This document shows positions 46,861 to 56,398 of a stretch of 64,000 nucleotides of DNA, in pieces (the stretch's first letter is position 1; each line of letters begins with the position of its first letter). A model generated the notes under the pieces. The model saw only the letters and a program-made list of their open reading frames with translations, made no database searches and was not told the DNA's origin. The position numbers and the translations under genes are program-made. The stretch is taken from NCBI GenBank assembly GCA_039026955.1, contig JBCCLH010000029.1, positions 1-64,000 on the forward strand, in the 5' to 3' direction. The DNA comes from Kordia sp039026955 (GTDB lineage: Bacteria; Bacteroidota; Bacteroidia; Flavobacteriales; Flavobacteriaceae).

Positions 46861-47541
46861 ATGTCATTAAAAAAAGCTATAGGAATCATTGTTTTGGTCT
46901 TACTCATTGACCAAATCAGTAAAATATATATCAAAACCAATTTTGCACTTGGAGAAAAAATAGTTGTATTCGATTGGTTTCAAATCCTTTTCGTAGAAAA
47001 CCGAGGAATGGCTTGGGGCGTAGAATTGCCAGGAAGCTATGGGAAACTCTTATTAACCTTATTCCGCTTATTTGCCATTACTGCCATTGGATATTGGTTG
47101 TATGATTCCATCAAAAAGCACAGTTCACGTGTACTGATTATTGCAGTTTCATTAATCTTTGCAGGCGCTTTAGGAAACATTATCGATTCTGTATTTTACG
47201 GAGTCATCTTCAACGGAAGTGAAGGACAAATAGCGACCTTTTTACCAGACGAAGGTGGATATGCACCTGTATTTTACGGACGTGTCGTAGATATGTTTCA
47301 TTTTCCTATGATTGATACTACTTGGCCAGAATGGACGCCTTGGGTTGGCGGAGATCGTTTCACTTTCTTTGATCCTGTATTCAACGTCGCTGATTCTGCG
47401 ATTACAGTCGGAGTTGCATTACTAATCATCTTCAACAAAAAAGCATTCCCAAAAAAGAAAAAAGAAGATAAAAAGTCTGATGATGGAAACTCAGAAGGAG
47501 GAAAAGCAACAGCACAGGAAGAATATACTGGAATTATTTAG
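46861..47541 (+). CDS. lspA: Lipoprotein signal peptidase (signal peptidase II)
   Basis: Cuts lipoprotein signal peptides in the inner membrane. 226 residues with four membrane helices; the aspartate pair is D109 in GALGNIIDSVFYG and D178 in FNVADSAITVG. The NRGMAWGV and GRVVDMFHFPM motifs fit. The 50-residue insert between helices 3 and 4 and the charged, disordered tail (KKKKEDKKSDDGNSEGG) are longer than in E. coli but usual in Bacteroidota. Confidence 0.95.
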   Translation: MSLKKAIGIIVLVLLIDQISKIYIKTNFALGEKIVVFDWFQILFVENRGMAWGVELPGSYGKLLLTLFRLFAITAIGYWLYDSIKKHSSRVLIIAVSLIFAGALGNIIDSVFYGVIFNGSEGQIATFLPDEGGYAPVFYGRVVDMFHFPMIDTTWPEWTPWVGGDRFTFFDPVFNVADSAITVGVALLIIFNKKAFPKKKKEDKKSDDGNSEGGKATAQEEYTGII

Positions 47542-47566
47542 TACATAAAGGAGTCATATTCTATGT

Positions 47567-48868
47567 CTAGAACGAATTTAGATTTTCGTAAATTCTGTCT
47601 CGTAAATCTGATCGCAACTGTACTTTTTCCGCATATTCATGCCATGATTTGACGATAGCATTAATTTCTGTGATAATTTTTTCGCCTTTTTTAATGTTAT
47701 TTGCTTTTGCAATAGTTATCAAATCGTTTGTATCAATACCATTTCGTTTTCCGTTCACACTTAAGGTTTGTTGACTAACCCAATGATTTGTTGGATCAAA
47801 AGAAAAACACAAATCGTATGCAGGCGCTAATTGCCATTTCTCTTCTTTTTTCAGTATAAACGAAAAGTTTTTTGTGTGATCATCATAATTGGTTGCCAAA
47901 ACATTAAACACCATTCTTCGGAACATTTGCTCTGCCTCTGGGTACGTTAATCGGAGTCGTCGCATGGTTTGAAAAAGCTGCTCATAGCTGTACCCGAACA
48001 TATCATTAAAATCGTAATGTTGTAAACCACACAATGATTGAATATGATGTTTTTGATTGTTCTCTCTATCAAAGCGCTTGGTCATAAAATGAGCGCGTCC
48101 ATTCTCTTCCAATAATTGGCATTTGCTCATTTCAATTCCACAATCAATTGCCATTAAGTAGTATGCATATTCTACTTTTCCCCAACCTGAACTTTCCCCG
48201 AACTGTTCGCCGCTTACACCATCAAGTTTCAATAGCCAATGATCGAAGCCTTTCGGTACATTTCCTTGACCAGATTTCACCTCTCCCGTGGTAGAATTAT
48301 ACGCAATTACTGCTTTTGGACGTGCACCACCAGCCGAGGTTCCAATTTTTAAGATTTCCATCATGGACTTTTCTTCGTCTTCACTTAAGTTGGTTAAAAA
48401 GTCTTGTCTTTTGTTTAACATTTTTTGAGCGACTTCTATCAAGCTGTTGAGTTCTAGAGAAAAACTTTTTCTTCCTGTTGTTATTTGTGTAGGTTCAAAT
48501 TCCAATGCACCCATGCCGCGTGTGCCAATAAAACATAACTTTTCTACAGGATTCATGCTATTTGCAGGTCTTCCTTGTTGTGCCAGCCATGTATTAATAA
48601 GTTTATTTCCATACTTATCAGGTAACGCATCCGATAACAGACCTGGCAATCCTTTAAATGTGTCTTCGGTTTCGTTTCGACCACGTCTTAAGGAGGGAAA
48701 GCTATATACTCTTGCTCCTTGCGAAATAGGCATTTTTACAGGGGAAATATCCCAACCTTTTTGAATAAACTTTGGATCATATTCAAAATATCCTAATTGC
48801 TCTGAGGCTACCCAACGGACAGCACCAACCAATTCTCCCCATATTTTTATTTCTGCACTGTCTACCAT
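47567..48868 (-). CDS. hipA: HipA-family kinase toxin
   Basis: 433 residues. Serine/threonine kinase of the HipA type, which in E. coli phosphorylates glutamyl-tRNA synthetase. Motifs: GLPGLLSDALPDKYG (73-87), the P-loop-like GTSAGGARPKA (176-186), LLKLDG (212-217), catalytic NYDDHTKN (327-334) and APAYDL (348-353). All needed residues are present, so it looks active. It follows hipB-like antitoxin with a 7-bp overlap. Its true target in this organism is unknown. Confidence 0.93.
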   Translation of the reverse strand: MVDSAEIKIWGELVGAVRWVASEQLGYFEYDPKFIQKGWDISPVKMPISQGARVYSFPSLRRGRNETEDTFKGLPGLLSDALPDKYGNKLINTWLAQQGRPANSMNPVEKLCFIGTRGMGALEFEPTQITTGRKSFSLELNSLIEVAQKMLNKRQDFLTNLSEDEEKSMMEILKIGTSAGGARPKAVIAYNSTTGEVKSGQGNVPKGFDHWLLKLDGVSGEQFGESSGWGKVEYAYYLMAIDCGIEMSKCQLLEENGRAHFMTKRFDRENNQKHHIQSLCGLQHYDFNDMFGYSYEQLFQTMRRLRLTYPEAEQMFRRMVFNVLATNYDDHTKNFSFILKKEEKWQLAPAYDLCFSFDPTNHWVSQQTLSVNGKRNGIDTNDLITIAKANNIKKGEKIITEINAIVKSWHEYAEKVQLRSDLRDRIYENLNSF

Positions 48869-49215
48869 TCTAAGGCTTCTTCGTTAAGTTCATTGTTATT
48901 TTTTGGAGATGCTTGTTTTCTTTTCTTTTTTTTAAGTCGTGCATATTCAATAGGACTTATTTCGTCTCGTACTGCAAATACATCCATAATGTATAATAAA
49001 TCGAGCACCCTCAATACTTGAATCAAACTATCTATTCTCACTTTTTCGCCTCGTTCCAATAAACTTAAGGTAGAACGGCTCATTCCTGCCATTTGAGCTA
49101 CTTGTTCTTGTGATCTATTTTGACTTAGCCGATGTGTTTTAATAAAGGTTCCGATAGTTTTTAATAATGATGTATCTGACATTTCTGCCCATTTATCGTA
49201 TGATTTATCATTCAT
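48862..49215 (-). CDS. hipB: HipB-like antitoxin, XRE-family DNA-binding protein
   Basis: 117 residues with a helix-turn-helix at about 33-57 (NRSQEQVAQMAGMSRSTLSLLERGE), followed by IDSLIQVLRVLDLL as in HipB. The Lys-rich C-terminal stretch (RLKKKKRKQASPKNN) is a likely tail. Autoregulation is likely: three palindrome-like sites lie in the promoter region at 49236-49346. It overlaps hipA by 7 bp. Confidence 0.9.
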   Translation of the reverse strand: MNDKSYDKWAEMSDTSLLKTIGTFIKTHRLSQNRSQEQVAQMAGMSRSTLSLLERGEKVRIDSLIQVLRVLDLLYIMDVFAVRDEISPIEYARLKKKKRKQASPKNNNELNEEALEW

Positions 49216-49235
49216 ATTAGCGGTATTTCGGTGTA

Positions 49236-49257
49236 TTTGAATTAAATATCATACAAA
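49236..49257. promoter_or_regulatory. HipB-type operator 1
   Basis: Palindrome-like 22-mer of the form TTTGAnTnA-n4-TnAnnCAAA. Its half-sites match operators 2 and 3; nearest to the hipB start. Confidence 0.5.
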
Positions 49258-49283
49258 GATACGTTTTTTATTTGTATACTATA

Positions 49284-49305
49284 AATGAATGACAAATCAT
49301 TCAAA
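49284..49305. promoter_or_regulatory. HipB-type operator 2
   Basis: The best site: TGAATGA and TCATTCA separated by CAAA form a perfect inverted repeat (49286-49303). Centre spacing to site 1 is 48 bp and to site 3 is 41 bp. Confidence 0.65.
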
Positions 49306-49324
49306 TTAGCCCAAATATAGCTTG

Positions 49325-49346
49325 TTTGAATGAAATATCACTCAAA
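49325..49346. promoter_or_regulatory. HipB-type operator 3
   Basis: TTTGAATGA and TCACTCAAA with a 4-base spacer, one mismatch in the arms. It lies in the gap between hipB and the gene for 5-formyl-THF cyclo-ligase. Confidence 0.6.
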
Positions 49347-49378
49347 AAAAGTTATATTGAAATTTTTAATGAAAAGTG

Positions 49379-49942
49379 TTAAAATCTATAAGTCTGCTTA
49401 GGTGTCACACAAAAATCCAAGCCAATGTCTGTGTCGTCAACTTTAAAATCAGTAGTTTCAGGTGGAAAAAAAGACAAACCAATCTTAACAACATCATCTT
49501 TACATTCCGCTAAAAACCTATCGTAAAAACCTTTGCCATAACCTACACGATAACCTTTGGAGTTATATGCTAATAAAGGTACAAACACCACATCAATTTT
49601 GTTTGACGGAACTTCAATACCATCTATAGGTTCAGGAATATTGTAGGCGTTCTTTTTAATAACAGTGTTATCTGTGAGCAAAAAATGTGTCAGGGAATAC
49701 GCGTCAAAATTACTTTTCGAAAGGATAATATCTTTGTCTTTTCCTGCGAGAATATTCAAAATAAATTCGGTGTCTACTTCTTTCTGTTCAGCAATGGTCA
49801 AAAACAAATGATAATAGCGTTTCTCCCAAATCGGAAGCTGTAACAAATTGTTGGCGATTGCTAGACTAAAATCATCAATTTGATTCACAGTCAACTCATT
49901 TCGTATCGCTTTATATTTCTTCCGTAAGGCAGATTTTGACAT
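49379..49942 (-). CDS. 5-formyltetrahydrofolate cyclo-ligase
   Basis: 187 residues. Converts 5-formyl-THF to methenyl-THF with ATP. N-terminal SKSALRKKYKAIRNEL and the ATP/substrate loop GYRVGYGKGFYDRFL (about 131-145) are family hallmarks. It lies upstream of hipB on the same strand, with the operator cluster between. No unusual residues seen. Confidence 0.93.
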   Translation of the reverse strand: MSKSALRKKYKAIRNELTVNQIDDFSLAIANNLLQLPIWEKRYYHLFLTIAEQKEVDTEFILNILAGKDKDIILSKSNFDAYSLTHFLLTDNTVIKKNAYNIPEPIDGIEVPSNKIDVVFVPLLAYNSKGYRVGYGKGFYDRFLAECKDDVVKIGLSFFPPETTDFKVDDTDIGLDFCVTPKQTYRF

Positions 49943-50125
49943 CTTAAAAATTTTTTGGTAAAAGTAAAATTTATTGATATTGAGGTCAATCTTTTTCTAT
50001 TAAAAAAGACTTCGCACTCCTGCAAAGTTAGTTCAGCTTACAAGTTTGAGTTCGCCTTTTTGGGCCTCTCAAACTTGCGCTTCACTAAAATAAAAATTGT
50101 AACTTAGAAGTGACAATGGTATTCC

Positions 50126-50156
50126 TTTGTTTTTGGAAGAATTGCAAGTAACTTTG
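50126..50156 (+). promoter_or_regulatory. Promoter of the Fic gene
   Basis: -33 TTTG (50126-50129), 19-base spacer, -7 TAACTTTG (50149-50156): a textbook Bacteroidota promoter. Transcription would start near 50162, so the ATG at 50174 is the start and the GTG at 50156 is not. Confidence 0.75.
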
Positions 50157-50173
50157 TGAGCACGAATTGTACT

Positions 50174-51514
50174 ATGGAAGAATTAAAAAAAGCATTAGAA
50201 CTCAAAAAAGAACTAGATTCTCTAAGACCAATCGATGCGGAAATGGAAGCGATTATCATGCAGAAATTTCGCTTGGATTGGAATTACCATTCAAATCATT
50301 TAGAGGGAAATACGCTCACGTACGGAGAGACTAAAGCTTTATTATTATTCAATATTACAGCACAAGGAAAACCACTCAAAGATCACATTGAAGTCACAGG
50401 GCATAATGAAGCGATTAATTGGGTAATTGATGTTGTAAAAGGCGAATATCCATTAACAGAAAATTTTATTCGACAAATTCACTCGCTGTTACTGAAAGAG
50501 CCGTACGAAGTTGATGCAGAAACACCAGATGGAAAGCCCACAAAAAAGAAGGTTCATGTTGGGGAATACAAAAAAACATCCAATCACGTAAAAACAGTTA
50601 CAGGAGAAATCTTTCGTTTTGCAACATCAGAAGAAACACCTGCAAAAATGACCGATTTGCTCAGCTGGTACAACAATAAAATTGCAGAAGAAACAGTAAA
50701 TCCAATATTACTCGCAGCAGAATTTCACTATAAATTTATACGAATTCATCCATTCGATGATGGAAACGGTCGTACCGCACGAATTATCATGAATTTTGTA
50801 TTAATGAAATACGGTTTTCCACCAACCATCATCAAAACCGAAGACAAAGAAAACTACTTTGCTGCTTTACGCCTTGCCGATACTGGGAATATAGAAGCGT
50901 TTATTCAATACATTGCGCAAAACTTAATACATTCTTTGGAGTTGATGATTGCTGGTGCTAAAGGAGAAACTATTGAGGAAGATGATGATATTGAGAAAGA
51001 AGTGGCTTTATTGGAGCAGCGATTTAAGCATATAAATAATGCGGTTACTTTAAAAAGTCAAGAAGAGGTAATGAAAATCTATGATAATTTTATAAAAGAA
51101 TTTTCAAAAAAGATAGAAGAGAGACAGTCAAATCTATTTAAAAAATTTTATTCAAAATTTGATTTTCGTTCAAGTTTTATTAAAGATGATCGTAAATTCT
51201 TTCGACACATAAAGACTAATGAATTATCTACAAATATAAATACTATTGATAAGTATTTAATATACGTCTATTTTCATATACTAAACTCAAAAGTAATTTC
51301 TAATACTTTTGAGTTTGAAGTGATTTTTGAATTTGGAAAAGAAGAATATAAAGTGTTATGGCTTAAATCAGCAAAAGCATATAAATGTTTTGCGAAAAGA
51401 AAATACGGAGAATTATTAACAGCAGATGAAATGGATTTTATGGTAAATAAAAGTGTGAAATTACATAGAGATTCACTTAAAAATGTAATCGAGCAAAAAG
51501 AAAACACAAATTAA
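50174..51514 (+). CDS. Fic-domain protein (AMP transferase type)
   Basis: 446 residues. N-terminal inhibitory helix SNHLEG (S40 to G45, matching [S/T]xxxE[G/N]) followed by the Fic core HPFDDGNGRT with catalytic H192. The inhibitory helix is in the same protein (class II Fic), so it is self-limited. C-terminal part of about 200 residues has no known fold to me. Transfers AMP or a related group to a target protein; target unknown. The ATG at 50174 is chosen over a GTG six codons upstream because of the promoter position. Confidence 0.9.
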   Translation: MEELKKALELKKELDSLRPIDAEMEAIIMQKFRLDWNYHSNHLEGNTLTYGETKALLLFNITAQGKPLKDHIEVTGHNEAINWVIDVVKGEYPLTENFIRQIHSLLLKEPYEVDAETPDGKPTKKKVHVGEYKKTSNHVKTVTGEIFRFATSEETPAKMTDLLSWYNNKIAEETVNPILLAAEFHYKFIRIHPFDDGNGRTARIIMNFVLMKYGFPPTIIKTEDKENYFAALRLADTGNIEAFIQYIAQNLIHSLELMIAGAKGETIEEDDDIEKEVALLEQRFKHINNAVTLKSQEEVMKIYDNFIKEFSKKIEERQSNLFKKFYSKFDFRSSFIKDDRKFFRHIKTNELSTNINTIDKYLIYVYFHILNSKVISNTFEFEVIFEFGKEEYKVLWLKSAKAYKCFAKRKYGELLTADEMDFMVNKSVKLHRDSLKNVIEQKENTN

Positions 51515-51540
51515 CAAATCCACAAAAAACGAATAAACAA

Positions 51541-51737
51541 ACAACCGACAACGGAGCACAGCGACCAACTCACAACCAAAGAAATAAAATGTAAAATACA
51601 AAACCGCAAAATGTAAAATGAAAAAGTAATTTCCAAACACCAAACACCAAACACCAAACACCCAACACCCAACACCAAAAACCCAACACCCAACACCAAA
51701 AACCCAACACCCAACACCAAAAACCCAATACCCAACA
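51541..51737. repeat. Composite repeat ending in a heptameric tandem array (copy 2)
   Basis: GCACAGCGACCAACTC, the 19-base AAATGAAAAAGTAATTTCC (51616-51634), then about 100 bp of CCAAACA, CCCAACA and CCAAAAA units up to the uvrC start codon. It gives false reading frames on the minus strand. Compare 46057-46195. Confidence 0.8.
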
Positions 51738-53528
51738 ATGACCAAAACCCTAGAATTACAACTAAAAACCTTACCAACCAATCCTGGCGTATATCAATAC
51801 TACGATAAGGACGGAAAGTTGTTGTACGTGGGAAAGGCAAAAAACCTAAAAAAACGTGTCACTTCCTATTTTACCAAGAAACACGAATATGGAAAAACAC
51901 GCGTGATGGTGAAAAAAATTGTAGAAATCAAACATATTGTGGTTGCTACAGAAACAGATGCGTTATTGTTGGAAAATAATCTCATCAAAAAATACCAACC
52001 GCGCTACAATGTGATGTTGAAAGATGACAAATCCTATCCGTGGATTTGTATCAAAAACGAACGCTTTCCACGCGTATTTCCAACCCGCAAAATGATCAAA
52101 GACGGTTCGGAATATTTTGGTCCGTATACAAGTATGAAAACGGTGCGAACGTTGTTGGATTTAATCAAAGGACTCTATCCGTTGCGAACCTGTAATTACG
52201 ATCTCTCACAAGAAAAAATAGACGCGGGCAAATACAAAGTCTGTCTCGAATATCATTTGGGCAATTGTTACGGTCCGTGCGAAGGCTTTCAAACCGTGCA
52301 AAGTTACGACGAGCAAATTGTGGCGATTCGTAAAATCATCAAAGGAAACTTCAAAGATTCATTGAATCAGTTCAAAGCGCAAATGAAAGCACATGCGGAA
52401 GCAATGGAGTTTGAACAAGCCCAAAAAGTCAAGGAAAAAATAGAGGTTTTAGAAAACTATCAAGTGAAATCTACGATTGTCAATCCGAAAATTAACAATG
52501 TGGATGTTTTTTCAATTATTTCGGATGAAAGCTTTGGCTATATCAACTTCTTGGAACTGTCGTTAGGTTCGATCATTCGCTCACATACGTTAGAAATCAA
52601 GAAAAAACTAGACGAAACAGACAAGGAATTGTTAGAATTGGCAATCACAGAAATTCACCAACGTTTCAAAACAAATTCCAAAGAACTCTACGTACCTTTT
52701 GAAGTCGAAGTGGGCGAAAAATTCAAAATTACCGTACCAAAATTGGGCGATAAAAAACGCATTCTCGATCTGTCGTTACGAAATGCCAAATACTTCCGTC
52801 AAGAACGCTTCAAGCAAATCAAACTGACTGATCCGGACAAACATGTCAATCGTATCATGTCGCAAATGAAAAAGGATTTACGCCTATCGGAAGAGCCGCG
52901 ACATATCGAATGTTTTGATAACTCCAACATTCAAGGAACCAATCCGGTGGCGGCATGTGTGGTCTTTAAAAACGGAAAACCGAGCAAAAAAGAATACCGT
53001 CATTTCAATATAAAAACGGTGGTGGGTCCAGACGATTTTGCATCGATGGAAGAAGTCGTATACCGTCGTTACAAACGCTTGGTTGAAGAAGAGCAACCAC
53101 TACCGCAATTAATTGTAATTGACGGTGGAAAAGGACAACTTTCTTCGGCGTTAAAAAGTTTAGATGCCTTACATTTACGAGGAAAAATAGCGATTATCGG
53201 AATTGCAAAGCGTTTGGAAGAAATTTATTATCCAGGCGATTCCATTCCGTTATATTTAGACAAAAAAAGTGAAACGCTCAAAATCATACAGCATTTGCGA
53301 AATGAAGCGCACCGATTCGGAATTACATTTCACCGTAATAAACGAAGCAATAGTGCGTTAAATTCAGAGTTGGAAACCATTCCTGGAATTGGCGAAAAAA
53401 CCATTGTGGAACTCTTAAAAAAGTTCAAGTCGGTCAAGCGAATTTCGGCAGCATCACTTGAAGAAATTTCGGTAGTAGTAGGAAATAGCAGAGCAAAAAA
53501 AATATACGATAACTTTCAAAAAAAATAG
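51738..53528 (+). CDS. uvrC: Excinuclease ABC subunit C
   Basis: 596 residues. GIY-YIG nuclease at 1-100 (NPGVYQYYDKDGKLLYVGKAKNL), UVR domain near 205-240 with EFEQAQKVKEKIE-like wording, the RNase H-type nuclease domain (HIECFDNSNIQGTNPVAACVVF near 390, IVIDGGKGQLSSA near 462) and C-terminal helix-hairpin-helix repeats. Makes both incisions in nucleotide excision repair. The start codon lies directly at the end of the tandem heptamer array. Confidence 0.97.
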   Translation: MTKTLELQLKTLPTNPGVYQYYDKDGKLLYVGKAKNLKKRVTSYFTKKHEYGKTRVMVKKIVEIKHIVVATETDALLLENNLIKKYQPRYNVMLKDDKSYPWICIKNERFPRVFPTRKMIKDGSEYFGPYTSMKTVRTLLDLIKGLYPLRTCNYDLSQEKIDAGKYKVCLEYHLGNCYGPCEGFQTVQSYDEQIVAIRKIIKGNFKDSLNQFKAQMKAHAEAMEFEQAQKVKEKIEVLENYQVKSTIVNPKINNVDVFSIISDESFGYINFLELSLGSIIRSHTLEIKKKLDETDKELLELAITEIHQRFKTNSKELYVPFEVEVGEKFKITVPKLGDKKRILDLSLRNAKYFRQERFKQIKLTDPDKHVNRIMSQMKKDLRLSEEPRHIECFDNSNIQGTNPVAACVVFKNGKPSKKEYRHFNIKTVVGPDDFASMEEVVYRRYKRLVEEEQPLPQLIVIDGGKGQLSSALKSLDALHLRGKIAIIGIAKRLEEIYYPGDSIPLYLDKKSETLKIIQHLRNEAHRFGITFHRNKRSNSALNSELETIPGIGEKTIVELLKKFKSVKRISAASLEEISVVVGNSRAKKIYDNFQKK

Positions 53529-53538
53529 CGCCCAAATC

Positions 53539-55761
53539 ATGAAAAGATGGCTGTTCATCTGTATTGCAATATTGAGTTTTAGTACGGTTTCCGCACAAGA
53601 AAAACGTGACAAGAACGATCTAAAAGTTGGGTTGGTATTAAGTGGTGGCGGTGCCAAAGGATTGGCGCATATTGGAACACTGAAAATTATTGATAGTTTG
53701 GGAATTCGGGTCGATTATGTGGGCGGAACGAGCATGGGTGCGATTATTGGTTCGCTCTATTCTTCAGGCTACACAGGCGCACAAATTGATTCTATCTTTA
53801 AAAAAACTGATTTAAACGTGTTGATTCAAGATGAATTGCCACGTTCTGCCAAAACTTTTTACGAAAAAGAAGATGCCGAACGCTATGCAATCACGTTGCC
53901 ATTTGACGATTTCAAGGTGACTTTTCCGTCGTCAATTTCCAAAGGGCAAAATGTGTATAACAGTCTCGCACAATTGCTACTACATGTAGATGATATTGAT
54001 GATTTTAGCAAGTTGCCAATTCCGTTTTTGTGTATTGCATCCGATATTGAAAAAGGCGAACAAGTCATTTTAGAAAGTGGTTATTTACCAGATGCGATCA
54101 CCGCAAGTGGCGCGTTTCCGTCATTGTTTGAACCAATTCCAATGGGCGAGCGTTTGCTAATTGATGGTGGAGTAACCAACAACTATCCAATTGACGAAAT
54201 CAAAGCGAAAGGTGTCGATATCATCATTGGTGTGGATGTGCAAGACGATTTGGCAGGAAGAGAAAAACTGCAATCGGCTCCTGGAATCTTGACACAGATC
54301 AACAACTTCCGAACGATCAACGCGATGAAAACTAAGCGCAAGCAAACGGATGTGTATATTCGTCCAGATATTAATGGTTTTTCGGTCATTGCATTTGACA
54401 AAGGTCGCGAATTGATTGATCGTGGAGAAGTAGCAGGAAGAGCGCAAGCAGAAGCGCTAAAAGCAATCGCAGCACAGCAACAGCAAAAACGAAATATTCT
54501 GCCAGTAAAAGCACAGGATTCCATCATGATCAATTACATACACTTGCGTGGAAGCGAAAACTTCCCGAGATCGTATGTACGTGGAAAACTTCGTTTCAAA
54601 ACTCCAACCAAAATACCGTTCAAAAAATTTACAGAAGGAATTGGAAACTTGGCGGCGACAGGCAACTTTACAGGAATTCGATACAAACGATTGAAAAATG
54701 CAGATGGTACTGAAGACATTATTTTAAATCTGCGAGAAAAGCCAAACACTACATTTTTACGTTTAGCGGCACATTACGATGATGTTTACAAAACAGCGGG
54801 ATTGATCAATGTGACCAAGAAAAAACTGTTGTTCCAAAACGACGTCGCTTCATTCGATTTTATCATTGGTGACAACATTCGATACAACTTTGAATACTAT
54901 CTTGACAAAGGCTATTATTGGAGTATTGGATTCAAATCGCGCTTCAATAGTTTTGAGCGCGGTGTAAATTATGATTTGATTTCTGACGATACCACTAATC
55001 CAGATTTAAATAGAATCGATATTGAAGTTTCCGATTTTACCAATCAACTGTATTTTCAAACAGTCGTTCGGGAGGAATTTGTTTTGGGTATAGGAGGCGA
55101 ACACAAACGCTTAAAAATTGCTTCCGAAACCATTAGTAACGGCGAAGAAGAAGAAACCATCTTTGAACGTAGTGATTTTGTAGCTCCTTTCGCTTTTCTA
55201 AAATTAGACACCTACGACAACAAATACTTTCCATCGGACGGATTGTTCTTTTCAGGAGATTTTCACTGGTATATCTACTCGTCAGACTTTAACAAAAACT
55301 TTGATCCGTTCTCGATAGCAAGAGCAAAAATTGGCTATGCGACGCCATTGTTTAGCAATATTTCACTAAATATTTCTTCAGAAGGTGGATTTAAACTGGG
55401 TGAGCCAGGTACGACTTCGTTAGACTTTGTGTTGGGTGGATTCGGGAATAATTTCATCAATAATTATATTTACTTTCTAGGATATGATTTTCTGAGTTTT
55501 GCAGGAAATAGTTTTGTAAAAGGAACACTGACGTTGGATTATAATTTCTTGGACAAACACCACTTAAACTTCACCGCAAACTACGCCAATGCAGGAAACA
55601 ACATCTTTGACGATGGAGAATGGTTTACCAGACCGACGTTTAGTGGCTATGCTTTTGGTTATGGTTTTGAAACTTTTTTCGGTCCGTTACAATTCAAATA
55701 TTCATGGACGCCAGATCAAGAGCAGGATCAGCTGTATTTTAGTATTGGTTTCTGGTTTTAA
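53539..55761 (+). CDS. Patatin-like phospholipase fused to an outer-membrane barrel
   Basis: 740 residues. Signal peptide ends near VSAQ20. The patatin domain has the oxyanion loop GGGAKG (36-41), nucleophile S65 in GTSMG, and the catalytic Asp in IDGG near 209. From about residue 335 a POTRA-like stretch (IHLRGSENFPRSYVRGKL) and a 16-strand-type barrel ending QLYFSIGFWF follow. This order is that of type Vd/PlpD-like proteins, which place a lipase at the surface or in the periplasm. Starts 10 bp after uvrC. Confidence 0.9.
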   Translation: MKRWLFICIAILSFSTVSAQEKRDKNDLKVGLVLSGGGAKGLAHIGTLKIIDSLGIRVDYVGGTSMGAIIGSLYSSGYTGAQIDSIFKKTDLNVLIQDELPRSAKTFYEKEDAERYAITLPFDDFKVTFPSSISKGQNVYNSLAQLLLHVDDIDDFSKLPIPFLCIASDIEKGEQVILESGYLPDAITASGAFPSLFEPIPMGERLLIDGGVTNNYPIDEIKAKGVDIIIGVDVQDDLAGREKLQSAPGILTQINNFRTINAMKTKRKQTDVYIRPDINGFSVIAFDKGRELIDRGEVAGRAQAEALKAIAAQQQQKRNILPVKAQDSIMINYIHLRGSENFPRSYVRGKLRFKTPTKIPFKKFTEGIGNLAATGNFTGIRYKRLKNADGTEDIILNLREKPNTTFLRLAAHYDDVYKTAGLINVTKKKLLFQNDVASFDFIIGDNIRYNFEYYLDKGYYWSIGFKSRFNSFERGVNYDLISDDTTNPDLNRIDIEVSDFTNQLYFQTVVREEFVLGIGGEHKRLKIASETISNGEEEETIFERSDFVAPFAFLKLDTYDNKYFPSDGLFFSGDFHWYIYSSDFNKNFDPFSIARAKIGYATPLFSNISLNISSEGGFKLGEPGTTSLDFVLGGFGNNFINNYIYFLGYDFLSFAGNSFVKGTLTLDYNFLDKHHLNFTANYANAGNNIFDDGEWFTRPTFSGYAFGYGFETFFGPLQFKYSWTPDQEQDQLYFSIGFWF

Positions 55762-55821
55762 TAAGTTAAATTATTTGTGATGCGTTAACTCTAAAGAATA
55801 GTATCTAGAAATACTTTGATA

Positions 55822-55929
55822 CGTCATTACGAGAAGCGATAGCGACGTAGTAATCTGTTTGTTGTAGAATGTATTTGCTATTTGAAGTAACAGATTGCCA
55901 CGAATTTCTATAAAATTCTCGCAAAGACG
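55822..55929. repeat. Dispersed repeat, family A copy 4
   Basis: CGTCATTACGAGAAGCGATA to CTCGCAAAGACG. With copy 5 it accounts for a third of the 637-bp gap 55762-56398; the rest is AT-rich and holds no gene. Confidence 0.85.
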
Positions 55930-56009
55930 TATCAAAAAATCAAAATATTGACACATTTTCAAATCATCAAATCGTTACATTAAAAATAGTATCGAGAAGT
56001 CCTTTGATC

Positions 56010-56115
56010 CGTCATTACGAGGAAGTATGACGAAGTAATCTTTTTGTATCGTTGTAAATATTGTCTACGAAAGAAACAGATTGCCACGAATTTCTATAAA
56101 ATTCTCGCAAAGACG
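56010..56115. repeat. Dispersed repeat, family A copy 5
   Basis: CGTCATTACGAGGAAGTATG to CTCGCAAAGACG. The last 40 bases are identical to those of copy 4 (GATTGCCACGAATTTC...). Confidence 0.85.
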
Positions 56116-56398
56116 TTTCAAAAAGCCAAAAGTTTTCCAATCAAATCAAACGCAAACCTGATTTCAATCATAAAAAATCTCCAAATAATTACGATATTTG
56201 TGTACAGATGATTAAAATTCTCTGCTAAATTATTAGAAGTGAAACCTTTTTGGAACGACTTACTAGCGCATTTACACTATCTTATCAAGCGAAATCCTGA
56301 ATAAGATACAGTTGTTTTTTTGCTAAATGTGAAACAAATTCTTCACATTTTTCTATATCTTTTTACAGCATTATTTACGAGTACAAAAAAATAACAAT

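Noticed and set aside
51473..51840. Two minus-strand frames rich in Gly, Phe, Val and Leu before uvrC
   Set aside because: They translate the heptameric array; the repeated product in two frames shows that it is an artefact.
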